A stretch of DNA of 64,000 nucleotides from Persicaria tinctoria (lineage: Eukaryota; Streptophyta; Magnoliopsida; Caryophyllales; Polygonaceae): positions 68,126,857-68,190,856 of the forward strand of contig JBANSL010000017.1 in the NCBI GenBank assembly GCA_037127255.1, read 5' to 3'. Numbering within the stretch: position 1 is the first letter of the stretch; each line of letters begins with the position of its first letter. Positions 24,001 to 35,610 of this stretch are shown here, piece by piece. The position numbers were made by a program, and so were the translations under genes. Below the pieces are notes generated by a model that had not been told where the DNA came from, did not search any database, and worked only from the letters and a program-made list of their open reading frames with translations.

Positions 24001-25947
24001 CCGCAAAAAGGAAAAAGGTATTGCCTAGATTTTAACATTGACAAAAGTCTTGTTTTTTTTTTCTGGCTCATTTATCCCTAATCGAGCTTATGAATCTATC
24101 TGGACTCGAGATCATGTAATTGTTTTTATGATATTCCATCGTTTGTGCCCAATTTTTCTTGTGTAACCCACAACCTTAAAAGAGAACCCATGATTATTGT
24201 ACACATCTCTGCTCAGCTGCTATTACTACATTATCATGTATGTACTATGTCCTTGTTGCATTTTTTGTGTAAAGTTTACATCACTTGAGTTATTTGTTAT
24301 TTCGAAAATTACACTGCTGTCACTCTTATATTTATGCTATAAACGCCTTATAGCTTGAGATGTTCTCTATGTCAGGCCTCATCCAAATGAATGCTCAGGA
24401 AGTGACCTTGATGGTGATATATACTTTGTCTCTTGGGACCCTGACTTGATACCGCCGAGAATGGTTGAGCCAATGGACTACACACCTGCAGAAAGTTTAG
24501 TCCTGGATCATGAAGTTCAAATGGGGGTAATCTACTAATGTTTCCAACTTTCCTTCATGATCTCAAATTTCCATATAAACATTAACATTCATGCATCATA
24601 AATAGCTTTTCATTATTGAATCTTATCTAAAGTGACTGGAACCCAAGTGCAATTGACTTGATAGCTATAAGTAGGGTAGACATGGTTAGCAGAGTGTTGA
24701 TTGCCAAAGAACTACGGAGTAAATAGCAATATCCATCAATACTACCTCTGATAGAACATCCCGCTGAAATAGTCTGTTTTGCTTGCTATGCTCGATTGCC
24801 AGAATACTTGAGGGGGCAGATTAAGGGATTTGGTGGGAATCAGTATCCAATATCTATCACTTTAATATTGATGAATGAACAATAAGGGCTCATATAGACT
24901 GTAAATGTTTAATCTGTTAATAATTCACAACTTCTTTATAGTCCATCCGATGGACTATGTGATCAATAGATCAATTGATCACTGGTTCATCTCGGGGCAC
25001 TGTAATCCATATCCTGGGATTTACCTCCTGCACCTCGGAGCAGGGAATAGAGCTTTATCCGAAGTGGGAAAAAGATGTCTACGTAATTTAGCTAATGGAC
25101 GACTTTTCCTTTTTCTTTGCAGGAAGTTCAAGAGTATTTTGCCAACTATATAGTCAATGACAGCTTAGGAATAATTGCCAATGCACACACCGCCTTTGCA
25201 GACAAGGAGCCAACTAAGGCGATGAGTGATCCATGCATAGAGCTTGCAAGACTATTTTCAATTGCTGTCGACTTCAACAAAACTGGTGTCCCAGCTGTAA
25301 TACCTTCACATCTTTATGTAAGGGAATTTCCTGACTTCATGGAGAAGCCTGACAAACCAACCTACGAGTCTCCCCGTGTGATAGGCAAGCTATTCCGAGA
25401 AGTGAAGGATAAAGCTCCACACACTTGCTGTATACAATCATTTACTGAAGAGGTAGCACGCAAGTGCTATGATTCTGAGATGGAATACCCTGGGTTTGAG
25501 AATCATGTTGATGATGCCTTCTACTACAAGAGCCAGTATGACCTCAAGCTAGGGAACCTTATGGACTACTATGGAATCAAATCTGAAGCTGAGATCCTCA
25601 GCGGGAACATCATGAAAATGTCGCGATACTTCAACAAGAGAAAAGATTCAGACTCAATCGGTGTGGCTGTGAGGGCGTTGAGGAAGGAAGTGAGGAACTG
25701 GTTCAACGACATGGGAGGTGATTATGATGACATGTATGCAAAAGCATCCGCTTGGTATCACGTCACATATCATCCAAACTACTTGAGCATCTACAATGAG
25801 CGGAATGACCGCGACCATTTCATCAGTTTTCCTTGGTGTTTGCATGAGAAGTTGGTATTCATCAAGAAACGTAGGGTTAACTTCCGAAGGCTTCTGAATC
25901 ATGTCCCGCTGGAGGATCAGTTCAGCCGCAGTTTGAACATTCTCTGA
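21060..25947 (+). CDS. RDR1: RNA-dependent RNA polymerase 1, copy B (intact)
   Basis: Exons 21060-21578, 22126-24017, 24376-24526 and 25123-25947 join in frame to 1128 residues; RDR1 family members are about 1100. The protein copies single-stranded RNA into double-stranded RNA for Dicer-like enzymes and serves in salicylate-induced antiviral silencing. The N-terminal RNA-binding region (MVRAIQLSGFPSSASVEPV) is followed by the RdRP domain from about residue 370. Conserved blocks include VYFCGPEVNVSNRVLR, FEFLAFSSSQLRENS, YVFSDGIGKIS, QIRYAGYKGVVAIDP, ELRTKTRIFIPKGRSMMGC, LHPGDVRVL and the catalytic DLDGD at 814-818. The C-terminal part carries ASAWYHVTYHPNY and SFPWCLHEKL. Residues 568-575 keep the tyrosine codon that is a stop in copy A. 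No lesion was seen. It is probably the only functional RDR1 of the pair. Confidence 0.96.
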
Positions 25948-26295
25948 GCGCAACCACTACATCAAGCAAGGTAAGTTTTACGCTGCTGTCTTGTGTATTT
26001 AAGCTCTGTGTTTGCTGCAAAACATCGCCTTTTTGAAATCCCGAATTATGATTGCGTGATGTTTATTCATGGTTTGATTGCTTCTGCTAGCAGCAGCTCT
26101 TGTGTAAATATGATCTAGGGCTTGCTAGTCTTTTGCCCTGGATAATATCTAAAGCATGTTTTGCTAGTCTTTCCCTACTTTTGGTTGATTGGCAATGTTC
26201 TGTTTGTGGCTTATATTACCCACTGCGACCGCTTGCTCGTTCGCCTACCCCGAGCTTCTTCGACATTGATGATCTTTGATCCACTGCAGTTAGAT
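25948..26295 (+). other. RDR1-B 3' flank
   Basis: The first 100 bp align with the copy A 3' flank; from about 26050 the two diverge completely, and the segment shared by 3345-3705 and 16460-16815 is absent here. No gene. Confidence 0.6.
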
Positions 26296-26721
26296 CCTAT
26301 GTTACCCGGATACTCGTAGAGAGTGCCGTATCCTGTATCGTATCCGATACTCGGATACGTATCCTCCTCTTTACTCTCTCATTGATTTACTTCCCTTCTT
26401 TTACTTGCCATTGTTGTTAACATATTATGTCTACTTCCATAATTGTGTTTTTCAGAAGATTACATTAACTTTTATGTGTTTGAACTTTAATTTGTTCATA
26501 TTTCTTTTTCTTTTTTTTCAAGAACTTAGTAGTCTTAAGACTTGATAGTTTCAATTTAGTTCATTTTATATATATTTTATGATATATATCTATTATTTGC
26601 ATTCAGATATTTAGAAGAACGTATAAATCCCTGACGTATCGTATCCTATATTTTTTTGGATTGATGTATCCCAGTATCTGTATCGTATCCCCATACCTGT
26701 ATCCGTGTCATGTAACATAGG
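26296..26721. mobile_element. 426-bp inverted-repeat element with TTAGAT duplication
   Basis: The ends read CCTATGTTAC and GTAACATAGG. Exact 6-bp repeats TTAGAT flank it (26290-26295, 26722-26727). GTATCC/GGATAC words are repeated just inside both ends. There is no coding capacity and the superfamily is unclear; 6 bp is not diagnostic. Confidence 0.7.
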
Positions 26722-26727
26722 TTAGAT

Positions 26728-26999
26728 AAGATCCCACGGCGTTGGGGAGACGGTGTCAAGGAGGGGTCGGTCTGGCATGGAGCTGGTGATCATCGGACCG
26801 ATCATCGCCCACTGGTTCATAATCACCACAAGGAGGGATAGTGGGTTCCTTCAAATTATGCATGCCAAGACATATATATTGCATTATTATTCCTTCAAAT
26901 TCAGAAACCTAATTGAACAATAGAAGACAATACAGCAGTAGCACACATGATAGAAAACAAGTCACACCAATACGAAAAATAACGCTTCTAGTACACAGA
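26728..26999. other. Spacer and VIT1 3' untranslated region
   Basis: No separate gene. The part next to 27000 is probably the 3' untranslated region of the minus-strand VIT1 gene. Confidence 0.45.
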
Positions 27000-29900
27000 C
27001 TAGCTGAAGGGTTGAATCAGCTTAGCCAAGCCAAAGGCGGCGGCAGAAGCGAGGGCTCCGATGAGTGCGGTTTGGAAAGCACCAAGGATCGGCCTACTCC
27101 CGGTGAAATGGCCCTTTGCATACCCGAAGATCAACAGAGCCACCAATGTCACCACAACCGATGCATAAACCGCCTCCTGCGCCTTCTCAATGAAGATGTA
27201 CGGGAACAATGGCACGAATCCTCCGATTATGTAGGAAATCGCAATCGTAAACGCACTTTGGAACGCCCTCTTCGGGTCTGGCTTCTCCAATCCAAGCTCG
27301 AACCTTCGCAGAACATCATGAGTACACATGAAACAAGCTATTAGATTGGGGTGTGACAGTCATAACTTTTGCAAATTCAAGATTGGATATTACATTGCTA
27401 AATTGAGATTCAAGCAAAATTAGGATGTAAAATGGCCACTGAAAGGGGATGGGATCATATGTAACTTAATTATTTATGTTATATTTCTCCGTAATAAAAA
27501 AAATCTTATACATTTATATACTTGTGAAAATTGGTATTTTAAAAATTAATATAAATGAAAAGGGTGATTTTTTATCATATTTGTTGTGACAATAAAAATA
27601 TACCAATATAGTCTAAAGGTAACTTTTAGACTTTTTTTAATTGTTGATATGTAAGTAAAATAATTTAAGTGTTACAAAGGAACGTGGACCAAGATGATAG
27701 GCTGGCCCATTTTGAGACAGATTATAGGCCCAATATTTTCTCTTTTACCATTGGACCGCCTACCTTTTGTCGTTTTCCTCATGCACAAGTTTATATATAT
27801 AAAAAAAATATATAATATCAATTTTATTTAACACGTGAACTATGTCACACAAAACTTACCCAACATCCTAATATCGTCAATAAACAAGTTTGAATAGACA
27901 TGTAAAAATATGTTGCTATATCTTCACATTTACTACTCACCTTTTTTAATTTATCAAAAAGTATATTTAATCATTCACTAAACACCATAATAACTAAAAA
28001 AAAACACTCCCTCCGTCTCAAAATACATGTATTTTTAACCTATTTAATTTTGTCAAAAATACATGTCTTTTTAGATTTAATCATTACACTTAACTTACTT
28101 TTACATCTAATCATTACTTTAATTTTTACACTCCTACTCTCCTCCTCACAAATTTAAAAAAGAAAAGAAATAAATGCAAGTTTAATCATTACACTTTACC
28201 TACTTTTTACATCTAATCATTACACTTAACCTACTTCTTAATTACCGTGTTCCGTCCTAAAAAGACATGTATTTTAAGACGGAGGGAGTATTTAACAAGA
28301 ATTACACACTAAAATACGAATACCAACATTCTTTTTATTTAGGTATAAATTTGAAAATAACTAGTCTCAGTTAGACTATCATCTAATGACATTCTTAGAC
28401 CATCCACAATGGTTTTGCTTAAAATATGCACATTTGTACCAGATATATAAAAATACACCTTACTTTTTGGTAATTTGCTTCATTGGTAAAATGTGTCTTT
28501 TTTACACATCACTCAGATACAATTCATTTAAAACAAAAATAAAATAAAATAAAATCATAAAAAACAAACAAATAAAATAGTCTTACTTTTTGTAAAAGTT
28601 TACGCACATGGAAGATGGTGTGCTCAAATTTGTACATCACATACACACACCACACAGTCACAGAGGGTGGATCTGCACTGCACGAGATGTCAGCCATTTC
28701 CCCAAGTTCAACCACCAATGTTGTGCACTGCGCTCATTCACTTTTTTTTTTTAATTAAAAAAGAGCCTTTTGCAGTCATCCGTGATTGTTCCCAAAACCC
28801 ACTTTTCCTATGCTTACTCACATGTTAATGATGCCTTAAAAAATATTTTTTTTAAAATTAATAAAAATTTACATTTTATATTATACAGTAATTTTTAACT
28901 CTTTAAAAAATGCATTAAAAATTAAATAAGTTATATTTATAAACAAAGGAGTAACAAATATTAAAAATAGGTTTAATCTTTACTTAGAAAATATGTTAGA
29001 TAATACTCTATCTGTTAATTAAAACTTGACGTTTTACTATTAACACATGTTTTTTTAGATGTTAAAAACTACTCCGTAGTATATAAAATATTAACTTTTT
29101 AATAATATTTTTAAACAATTTCATGCTTATTACTATTAAGTTTGAATTTATAAAAACAAAATTTAAAAAAGTTAATATTTTATATATTTTTTATCATTTT
29201 AAAAAAACGTGTATAAATAGTAAATGACATGTTTTAATTAACAGAGATGCAGTGATAGAATCTTCCATAAATTATTGAGGCAACAATTAGAAATATATAA
29301 ATCATGAACTACGGAGTATTATTAATTAATTAAACCATCTTCATAAATTATTACACTACACTAAGCACACTTTACAGAAAAGATATTATCACATGCTTCA
29401 AATTTAAAAATATTCGCCCCATAATAACAAAAGATACTTTTAACAACTTTTAGAATCGAAAGTTAATACTCTTTTCCATATACATTTTTTTAATAATTAA
29501 ATCGAAGATATCAATCTTTTTAGTTTCTATGGATAATAAATATTTTTTTTTTAAATTGAGAATGATTAAAGAAAAACTCACTTCATCATAAAATCAAGCC
29601 AAGCTTGAGGCTTCCTCCTCAGCGCATTCACCACCGGCGCGTACTCATGCGGCTCCACTCCATACTCCGCCAGTATCTCCGCCACCTCCGCCGCCTCTGC
29701 AAATTTAACAAACTATTAAATTCGCTAAAAATACGCGTATTAAACAAACTCCTCTTGATAAAGATGAAATCTTTACCGGTATCAGGAACGGCGATGATCT
29801 CCTCCTGTTCCCGCTTCAGCTCTCTCATGTAATGGTCCGCTTCGCTCTTCGCAGCCAAATATCTGTTCAGATACGAAAATGAAAATCAATCTTTGAAAAA

Positions 29901-30182
29901 AGATTCAACCTTTTTTCAAAAATAAGCGAAATTAGTGGAGTACCCGCCGAGGCCCATGGAGATGGCGCCGGCGGCGACTTCAGCGATGCCGGCGGTGAGG
30001 ACGATGGAGGAGGGAGCGTTGGCGCCGGAGAGGCCGGCGGCGAGGGCGAAGGGGACGGTGAGGCCGTCGGAGACGCCGATGATGATGTCGCGGACGACCT
30101 CGCCGGCGGTGAAGTGCTTCTCCTTGTGGTGGTGGAGGAGGGAGCGCTCCTTCTCCAATTGGTGGCTCTGGTGATCCGCCAT
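27000..30182 (-). CDS. VIT1: Vacuolar iron transporter 1
   Basis: Four exons (30182-29944, 29862-29777, 29696-29582, 27303-27000) join to 247 residues; Arabidopsis VIT1 has 250. VIT1 sits in the vacuolar membrane and moves Fe2+ (also Mn2+) into the vacuole in exchange for protons. Membrane segment 1 contains VVRDIIIGVSDGLTVPFAL with the conserved aspartate at 39. The cytosolic metal-binding helices carry YLAAKSEADHYMRELKREQ, the EEIIAVPDT stretch and the DFMMK methionine pair, which match the metal-binding domain known from VIT1 structures; its presence separates VIT1 from the shorter VTL/nodulin-21 proteins. Later membrane segments include SAFTIAISYIIGGFVPLFPY and ASVVVTLVALLIFGYAKG. Intron 3 is 2.28 kb and filled with small transposons. 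No lesion was seen. Confidence 0.95.
28007..28288. mobile_element. Stowaway-like MITE in VIT1 intron 3
   Basis: It has a CTCCCTCCGTCTC left end and a GACGGAGGGAG right end; TA follows on the right and a changed dinucleotide precedes on the left. It is 282 bp with no coding capacity. The copy at 33149-33431 is the same family in opposite orientation. Confidence 0.8.
28397..28735. mobile_element. Tourist-like MITE in VIT1 intron 3
   Basis: The left end TTAGACCATCCACAATGG matches the usual outer sequence of plant Harbinger-derived MITEs. The right side (CACCAATGTTGTGCACTGCGC) is a worn inverted copy. Exact edges are uncertain. Confidence 0.5.
29006..29252. mobile_element. Fold-back MITE in VIT1 intron 3
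   Basis: The left end CTCTATCTGTTAATTAAAAC is complemented at the right end around GTTTTAATTAACAGAG, and the match extends about 50 bp inward. TA precedes it on the left. Stowaway-like by TA and end sequence. Confidence 0.6.
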
Positions 30183-30275
30183 TGCTGTGATTGAATCCTG
30201 GATTTCACTGGTTCCTCCTAATTTGGTAGGTAGGGTTTTGGTGAGTTGGGGGTGAGGAAGGAGATCGGAGGAAGT

Positions 30276-30285
30276 GCTTATAAAG
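30276..30285 (-). promoter_or_regulatory. Possible VIT1 TATA box
   Basis: On the minus strand the sequence reads TTTATAAGC about 100 bp before the VIT1 ATG at 30182, a reasonable spacing for a TATA box plus short leader. Confidence 0.4.
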
Positions 30286-30360
30286 GGGGTCGGAGGAGTG
30301 TGGCGGGCGTGTGGAGGTGTCGCCTTCAGCTTTGCCCTTAATCGTTACGTGGGCTCTTCT

Positions 30361-30734
30361 CTCTTCTATTCTTTTGGCTTCGTCCGGAATTGATTAGTTT
30401 CGTCATCAAATCAATTATTCCGATGATAATTGCAATTAGTTGGATGTTTAAAGATTTTTTTTTTATCGGATTTGCTATTTCCACCTTCAAATTTTACTAT
30501 TTACCCCAAAATTTGATTTTTTTTTTTTTAAAAAAATTGATAATTCTTACTCTATGTGTGTTTGGTTGGAGAGAAAGCATGCCACTTTAATGAGTGGGAA
30601 ATTGAAGAAATTATTTTTTCTTGTTTGGATAAATAAATTAAAAAGATTTAATTAGAACCCATAAAAAAAAATAGACATAAATTTGCTGAGGAAGGGAAGG
30701 AAAATGAGCTCCATCAAAATGCAATTAAAATCCA
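30361..30734. other. Upstream region of VIT1, no gene seen
   Basis: AT-rich DNA with homopolymer runs; nothing else recognised. Confidence 0.4.
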
Positions 30735-31530
30735 ATCAGAGGCCACCTAATATTTTCCTAATAAACAAACTTTAACCATTAGATTAAAATCAATGGTTAA
30801 GATTTATTTTCCTACTATTTAATCGAATTTTTTATTTTCTGAAATTTCATTAACACTCTCCTCTCCCAAATTAAAAGATAGATATCCTCTGCAGAACTAC
30901 ACTACTCATCATCTTTCAATTGCTATCACCGTCGAATCCCCTTGACAGCGCCGCCTTCCCCTCCATCTTCTTTGGCTTTGTGGTGGCCTCGATCTGCATC
31001 GCTGACACCCCACCAGCCTTATATCGCCTACCCTCTAGTGCATCCAATCATCCATGGCGTCCCGACGTCAACGCCGAGCTTTGATTATAGAATACTCCGT
31101 ATATTACTCGAATGTTATGATCGACTCACCCTTTAATTGTATCTTCCCAACATACTGCCAAAGTGCCAATTGAATCTAATTGTATCATGTCCTCTGAACT
31201 TCTTCGTTAATTTGAATCTAAGCCTTCAGTAGATTAATTAAATTAAATAAGCTACTTAAACCCTAATTAAATAAATCAAGGAAGGTACACAGATGGTCAA
31301 ATTACAAAGATTTTGGCAAACCTTGGGTAGAACAAACCTCTAATGGTTAAATACTTTTATTGGTTGAAACTGATCGATATGTGAAGTATTGAAGGCAAAG
31401 AGAGGTTTAGAATAAAAATTAATTAGTTTAATTATTAATTAATTATCGAGATTAATCTCAACCGTTAATTTAATTCAATGGTGAGATTTGTTTATTAGGA
31501 AAATATTAGGAGGCCTCTCATTAGGAGAGG
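30735..31530. mobile_element. Inverted-repeat element, about 800 bp
   Basis: The left arm (CCTAATATTTTCCTAATAAA near 30747, then AACCATTAGATTAAAAT) is complemented by the right arm at about 31440-31525. GAGGCC and GGCCTC mark the outer edges. The duplication is not clear; TCA occurs on both sides. The centre (30900-31090) is richer in GC and could be captured DNA, but I recognise no gene in it. Confidence 0.6.
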
Positions 31531-31579
31531 ATCCTCATCCATTAAAATCCCCTGTAACACTTTACGTGTTACACTCGGT

Positions 31580-31885
31580 GTTACACTCATTATTTCGAGT
31601 ATAAATTCATATTAAAAAAATTCAAAAATTTATATTTATACCCTATATACTTATATTAACATGTCTATAAACTTTTATTTTGAAAATATATGTTTTAGAA
31701 AAATAAAAAAAAAATATTTTCTAAAATAATCAATTTTTTAATCATCCATAATTTTTAATAATCATTTTTCATAATAAAATTTTATAAACATGTTAATATA
31801 AGTGTATAAAATATAAATATAATTTTTTTAAAAAATTTGAATATAAATTTATATGTAAAATAATTGAGTGTAAAGTGTCAACCAA
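31580..31885. mobile_element. Fold-back MITE
   Basis: The left half (ACACTCATTATTTCGAG, then ATAAATTCATATT) is complemented by the right half ending TTGAGTGTAAAGTGT. Both arms share a copy of ATTAACATGT near the centre in inverted order. It is AT-rich and non-coding. Confidence 0.6.
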
Positions 31886-32141
31886 TTTTATTTTATTTTC
31901 TGTTTTTTAGATTCTCACCTCTTCTCTCTCTTTCCCGTCTTTTTTCATCATTTCCCATCCATAAGAGTTGGAGGCAAGACGTTCAAACGACTATTGACAA
32001 GATATATTTTATTAAATTGCACAACACAAGTCCTTCCTATTTGTACAAAATATGAATCGGGCGAGACTAAAAAACCAAGACCAAGATGAATCAGGCGAGA
32101 GTTAGCCGGAGTCAAACCTGGCAGCCGTCGGAGGATTCATC

Positions 32142-32228
32142 ATGATGAAGAAATCCGTGGTGATTTTCGACTTTGATCGGACAATCATCGACGACAATAG
32201 AAACAATTGGGTGGTCACCCAAATAGGC
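32142..32228 (+). pseudogene. HAD phosphatase (PECP1/PPsPase1 type), 5' fragment
   Basis: The frame from the ATG at 32142 reads MMKKSVVIFDFDRTIIDDN followed by RNNWVVTQIGLT. This matches the N-terminus of plant phosphoethanolamine/phosphocholine phosphatase 1 and related pyrophosphatase 1 proteins (HAD superfamily), including the catalytic DxDxT motif as DFDRT. After GLT the homology stops. No later HAD motifs (the conserved lysine, or the DD/GDGxxD motif) were found downstream on either strand. It is therefore an isolated first-exon fragment, perhaps moved by a transposon, or the start of a gene truncated by rearrangement. The full-length family protein is about 270-290 aa. Confidence 0.7.
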
Positions 32229-33148
32229 CTCACCCTTGTTCTATCAATTCATTCGATCAGTAATTTCATCAAACAAACATACACGTTTAATTTCCTTCGG
32301 AGAAAAATTCAATTTTGTTCATTTTTCAACATTTGCAGTTGATATGTTTGCTTGTTTTGTCTTCAATTTCATCAATTTTGTCATTGCCTTCTTCCATACC
32401 ACCTCTCCCTCCTCCTCCTTCCTCCATCGGCGCTGGCACTACGCGACATACCATTCGGCGGCGCGGCTATCTTGTTAGCAAGCCCCACTCTCACAGCCCG
32501 AGCGGGACCATGAGCCTCAACCCGCACTCCATCTACTACCGGGGCCATGAGCCTCAACCCGCACTCCATCTACTAGATCTGGTCGATTTGGGTTCCCTAG
32601 GGTTACTCTAGGCGCGACGGTTGAAATACAAATCCACCGACGAAGAAGGTGGTCGGTTTGGTTGGGTGAAGTTAACAAAAGAAGGGGTCTTAGGGGGGGC
32701 GGTGGGGGTGACAACACCAGTTGGGGTGGAGGATCTAGATCGAAGACGATGGCAGCGGTGAGTAGAAATGCTATGGTACAAACCGTACAACTGGTGTGCC
32801 TATCAACATTATTAATGGTGGATTAAGTTGATATATAAAATTGATGGTTTATTAAATCCACATCCAGTAGCTTGAATGGTGATTTTATGCATGATGAAAT
32901 AGAATTGAGAGATGGAGATGGTATGTGTAGTGAGAGATGGAGATTGTATGTGTTGCGAGGGTGGTAGGAAGACTTGGTGTTGCCATCTTTTGAGATGAAG
33001 GACCTGTGTGTAATTTAGTGAAATTAATCTTGTCAATACTCATTTTGTGATCTTATCAGTAGCCTCACTCTTTTCCATCTTTTCTCTTCCTTTTCTTACT
33101 TCTACTCATTACTAATTTGCCAAACACACCATTAATTTCAAAAATGTA
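32229..33148. other. Spacer with a 37-bp tandem duplication
   Basis: No gene recognised. At 32508-32538 and 32545-32575 the same 31-bp unit (starting CCATGAGCCTCAACCC) occurs twice. 32400-32760 is GC-rich compared with its surroundings. Confidence 0.5.
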
Positions 33149-33431
33149 CACCCTCCGTCTCGAAATACATGTCTTTTTAGGACGGAACACGGGAATTAAG
33201 AAGTATGTGAGTGTAATGATTAGATGTAAAAAGTAGGTTAAGTGTAGTGATCATTAGACTTGTATTTGTTTTTTGTTTTTTAATTTGTGAGGAGGAGAGT
33301 ACGAGTGATGTAAAAATTAGAGTAATGATTAGATGTAAAAGTAGGTTAAGTGTAATGATTAAATCTAAAAAACATATATTTTTGACAAAATTTTATGGGC
33401 TAAAAAGACAAGTATTTTGAGACGGATGGAG
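33149..33431. mobile_element. Stowaway-like MITE, inverted relative to 28007-28288
   Basis: The ends read CACCCTCCGTC and GACGGATGGAG with TA on both sides (33147-33148, 33432-33433). The 283-bp interior is the reverse complement of the VIT1-intron copy apart from scattered changes. Confidence 0.85.
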
Positions 33432-33587
33432 TATGAATAAAGGCAGATACAACAGAAGATAGAAGTAATGAGAAAACTCCGTCTCGTCTAACTCAGGGCG
33501 ATTTCCCCCCCTTACAAACCCTAGCACAATGCACCCCCAAAATCGAGCCATCCGTGTCCTCAACCATGCAATATTAATTGGTGGTTC

Positions 33588-34144
33588 CAAAAGCGGAGCT
33601 AGGGGGTTCTAGGGGGTCACGTGACCCCCTCCTCATTCGACAAATTACCTAGGTGTATTCTCCTCGTCGATAGCTTCGTTTTGATATATAATACGCCCTA
33701 ATCCGACATCTGAGTAAAAAGTTATGAATGTTTGAAAATTACAGCAGTATTAATCACTTTAGTTTTATGTCAATATACTACAATACTTTAATATTTTACT
33801 TAAATTGACATTCACATATTATAATTCCTCTCGAGAGCTTCGAAACCATAGGTTATATTACTTATTTTGAAAATATGGTAAGAAGTTACGCAAGTTTAAA
33901 TTTTTTATATCTAGTTAATTATACATTATTAATGTAATAATGCAATGTTTATTTATTGCGTTTTATATCTTTATTTTTCGTTTTTTATCCTTATTTTCGG
34001 TTTATATATTTGTAGTATTTTCGAAATCATAGGTTGACACTAGTTTGTACTATCGAACACGTTGTGTTTTATGATTTTTTTTCTCGATCTTATTGTCGAC
34101 TACTATGGTGACCCCCCGCTCAAAACTTCCTGGCTCCGCCTATG
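33588..34144. mobile_element. hAT-type MITE, member 1 of the GCGGAGC family
   Basis: The ends CAAAAGCGGAGCTAGG and CCTGGCTCCGCCTATG are inverted repeats. The 8-bp duplication GGTGGTTC is exact (33580-33587, 34145-34152). The subterminal block CCTAGGTGTATTCTCCTCG is shared with the element at 39907-40569. Confidence 0.88.
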
Positions 34145-34152
34145 GGTGGTTC

Positions 34153-35610
34153 GACTACATTGATGGGATTGGAGGCCAAGGAACCACAACCCCCATGAAT
34201 TTGGGCGTATTGAGAAGTTGAGCAGGTCCTTCTCCTACTCTCGCTGTGAGCGCTTGTCATTACTTCGGTCACGTTCGGTGGGTGATGAAGCTTATGTCGG
34301 AGTGGGGTGGCCTGTCCATGGATCCACCTTCACCCCACCTTAACTTGATCGTGACCCTGATGTTGCACCTCGCCCTTCAGTTTGTTCAGCTCTGCTCTAA
34401 GCTCATCCTCGGGAATATACCCCATTCTCAAAGGGGTTGAGTATTAGTTTAGGCGTCACTTAGTGCCGTTGTTTTGGTCTAAATCCAAAGCCCCTTTCAC
34501 AAATTTCTCACAAAATAACTAGAAAATCTTATTGCATCCAATTTTTATCTGGATTCACAAACCTCTCTAAGCTCTCTTACATATGGATCAGGTATTGTAT
34601 GACCCATTTAAATTCAAAGATGATTCAAACTATGAACCTCTTGACATAGAATGTAGTTGCACAATCATTACACCAACTTGTGCTTGGTTTTAAAGAATAT
34701 TTTTACTGGTAGGTAAAGTGGCGAAGCCAAAGGGCATGAAGTGACTCAAGGCCTTAACTAGCTCAGAGCAAAAAAAAAAAATTTTATTTTTTGTAATTTT
34801 TGCTAATTCTAAGGGTAAAAAGTTTTAAAGGAGTAATAGATAATAAAATGTATTTAACTTAATTGGTATCGGAAGATAATTTAAATTAGGTCTTACGTTC
34901 AAATCCCTAACTTAAGCTTAGGTCGAATCTCATAACATAGTAACTTAGGAGAAATTTTATAAATTATACAATATTCGTTATTCGAGCTATTTGAGTTTGA
35001 GTTGAGTCAAATCTCAATATAAATCAAGTTTAAAAATTGTGCTTATACTCGGCTTTTTTTAAGCAAATGAACGAATTCGAGTCAAATTTTTTACTAACTA
35101 ATCCCTAATCGAGTTCAAGCTACTCATCTTATATAAAGATGTTGAAAAACTATTCTCTAGTGTTATTAATTATATAAGTCGGTGAACTATTCTCTAGTGT
35201 CAACTGGTTTTAGGATGGAGCTTCACCCAACCTATGTGCTAGCCTTAACCTTAGTATATATTCCGGTCATAAGTCCTGATATATATATACAGTAAAAAAC
35301 TATTCTTAAACCTCTTATCATCATATCGATCTATCGATAAGATTCAATCGCCTTATGATTATGTTTTATTGTTTTCCTTATGAGTGTTATTATAAGTGCC
35401 TATATCATACGAACCATAAAGTGGGAAAATATAATTATTTATTTTTTAAGAGGGGAAAGGTGTACATGTGTTTTCACTTTACAATTCAATTGTTTTTTAA
35501 GACAATCGGCAGCATATAATACTTGTTTAGAGATGTATTATTGTTATTGTTTAGGGTAGTGCAAGGATTCGGCTAGGTTTGGTGTTAAGCCTAACTTGAC
35601 TACTTGAGTA
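34153..35610. other. Intergenic remnants, no gene
   Basis: 34246-34440 is open but unrecognised. 34970-35110 holds GAGTTTGAGTTGAGTC-type words also seen near both RDR1 copies. About 35130-35240 has the LTR-like string CAACTGGTTTTAGGATG followed by CTATGTGCTAGCC, which recurs at about 39040-39095. Confidence 0.45.
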
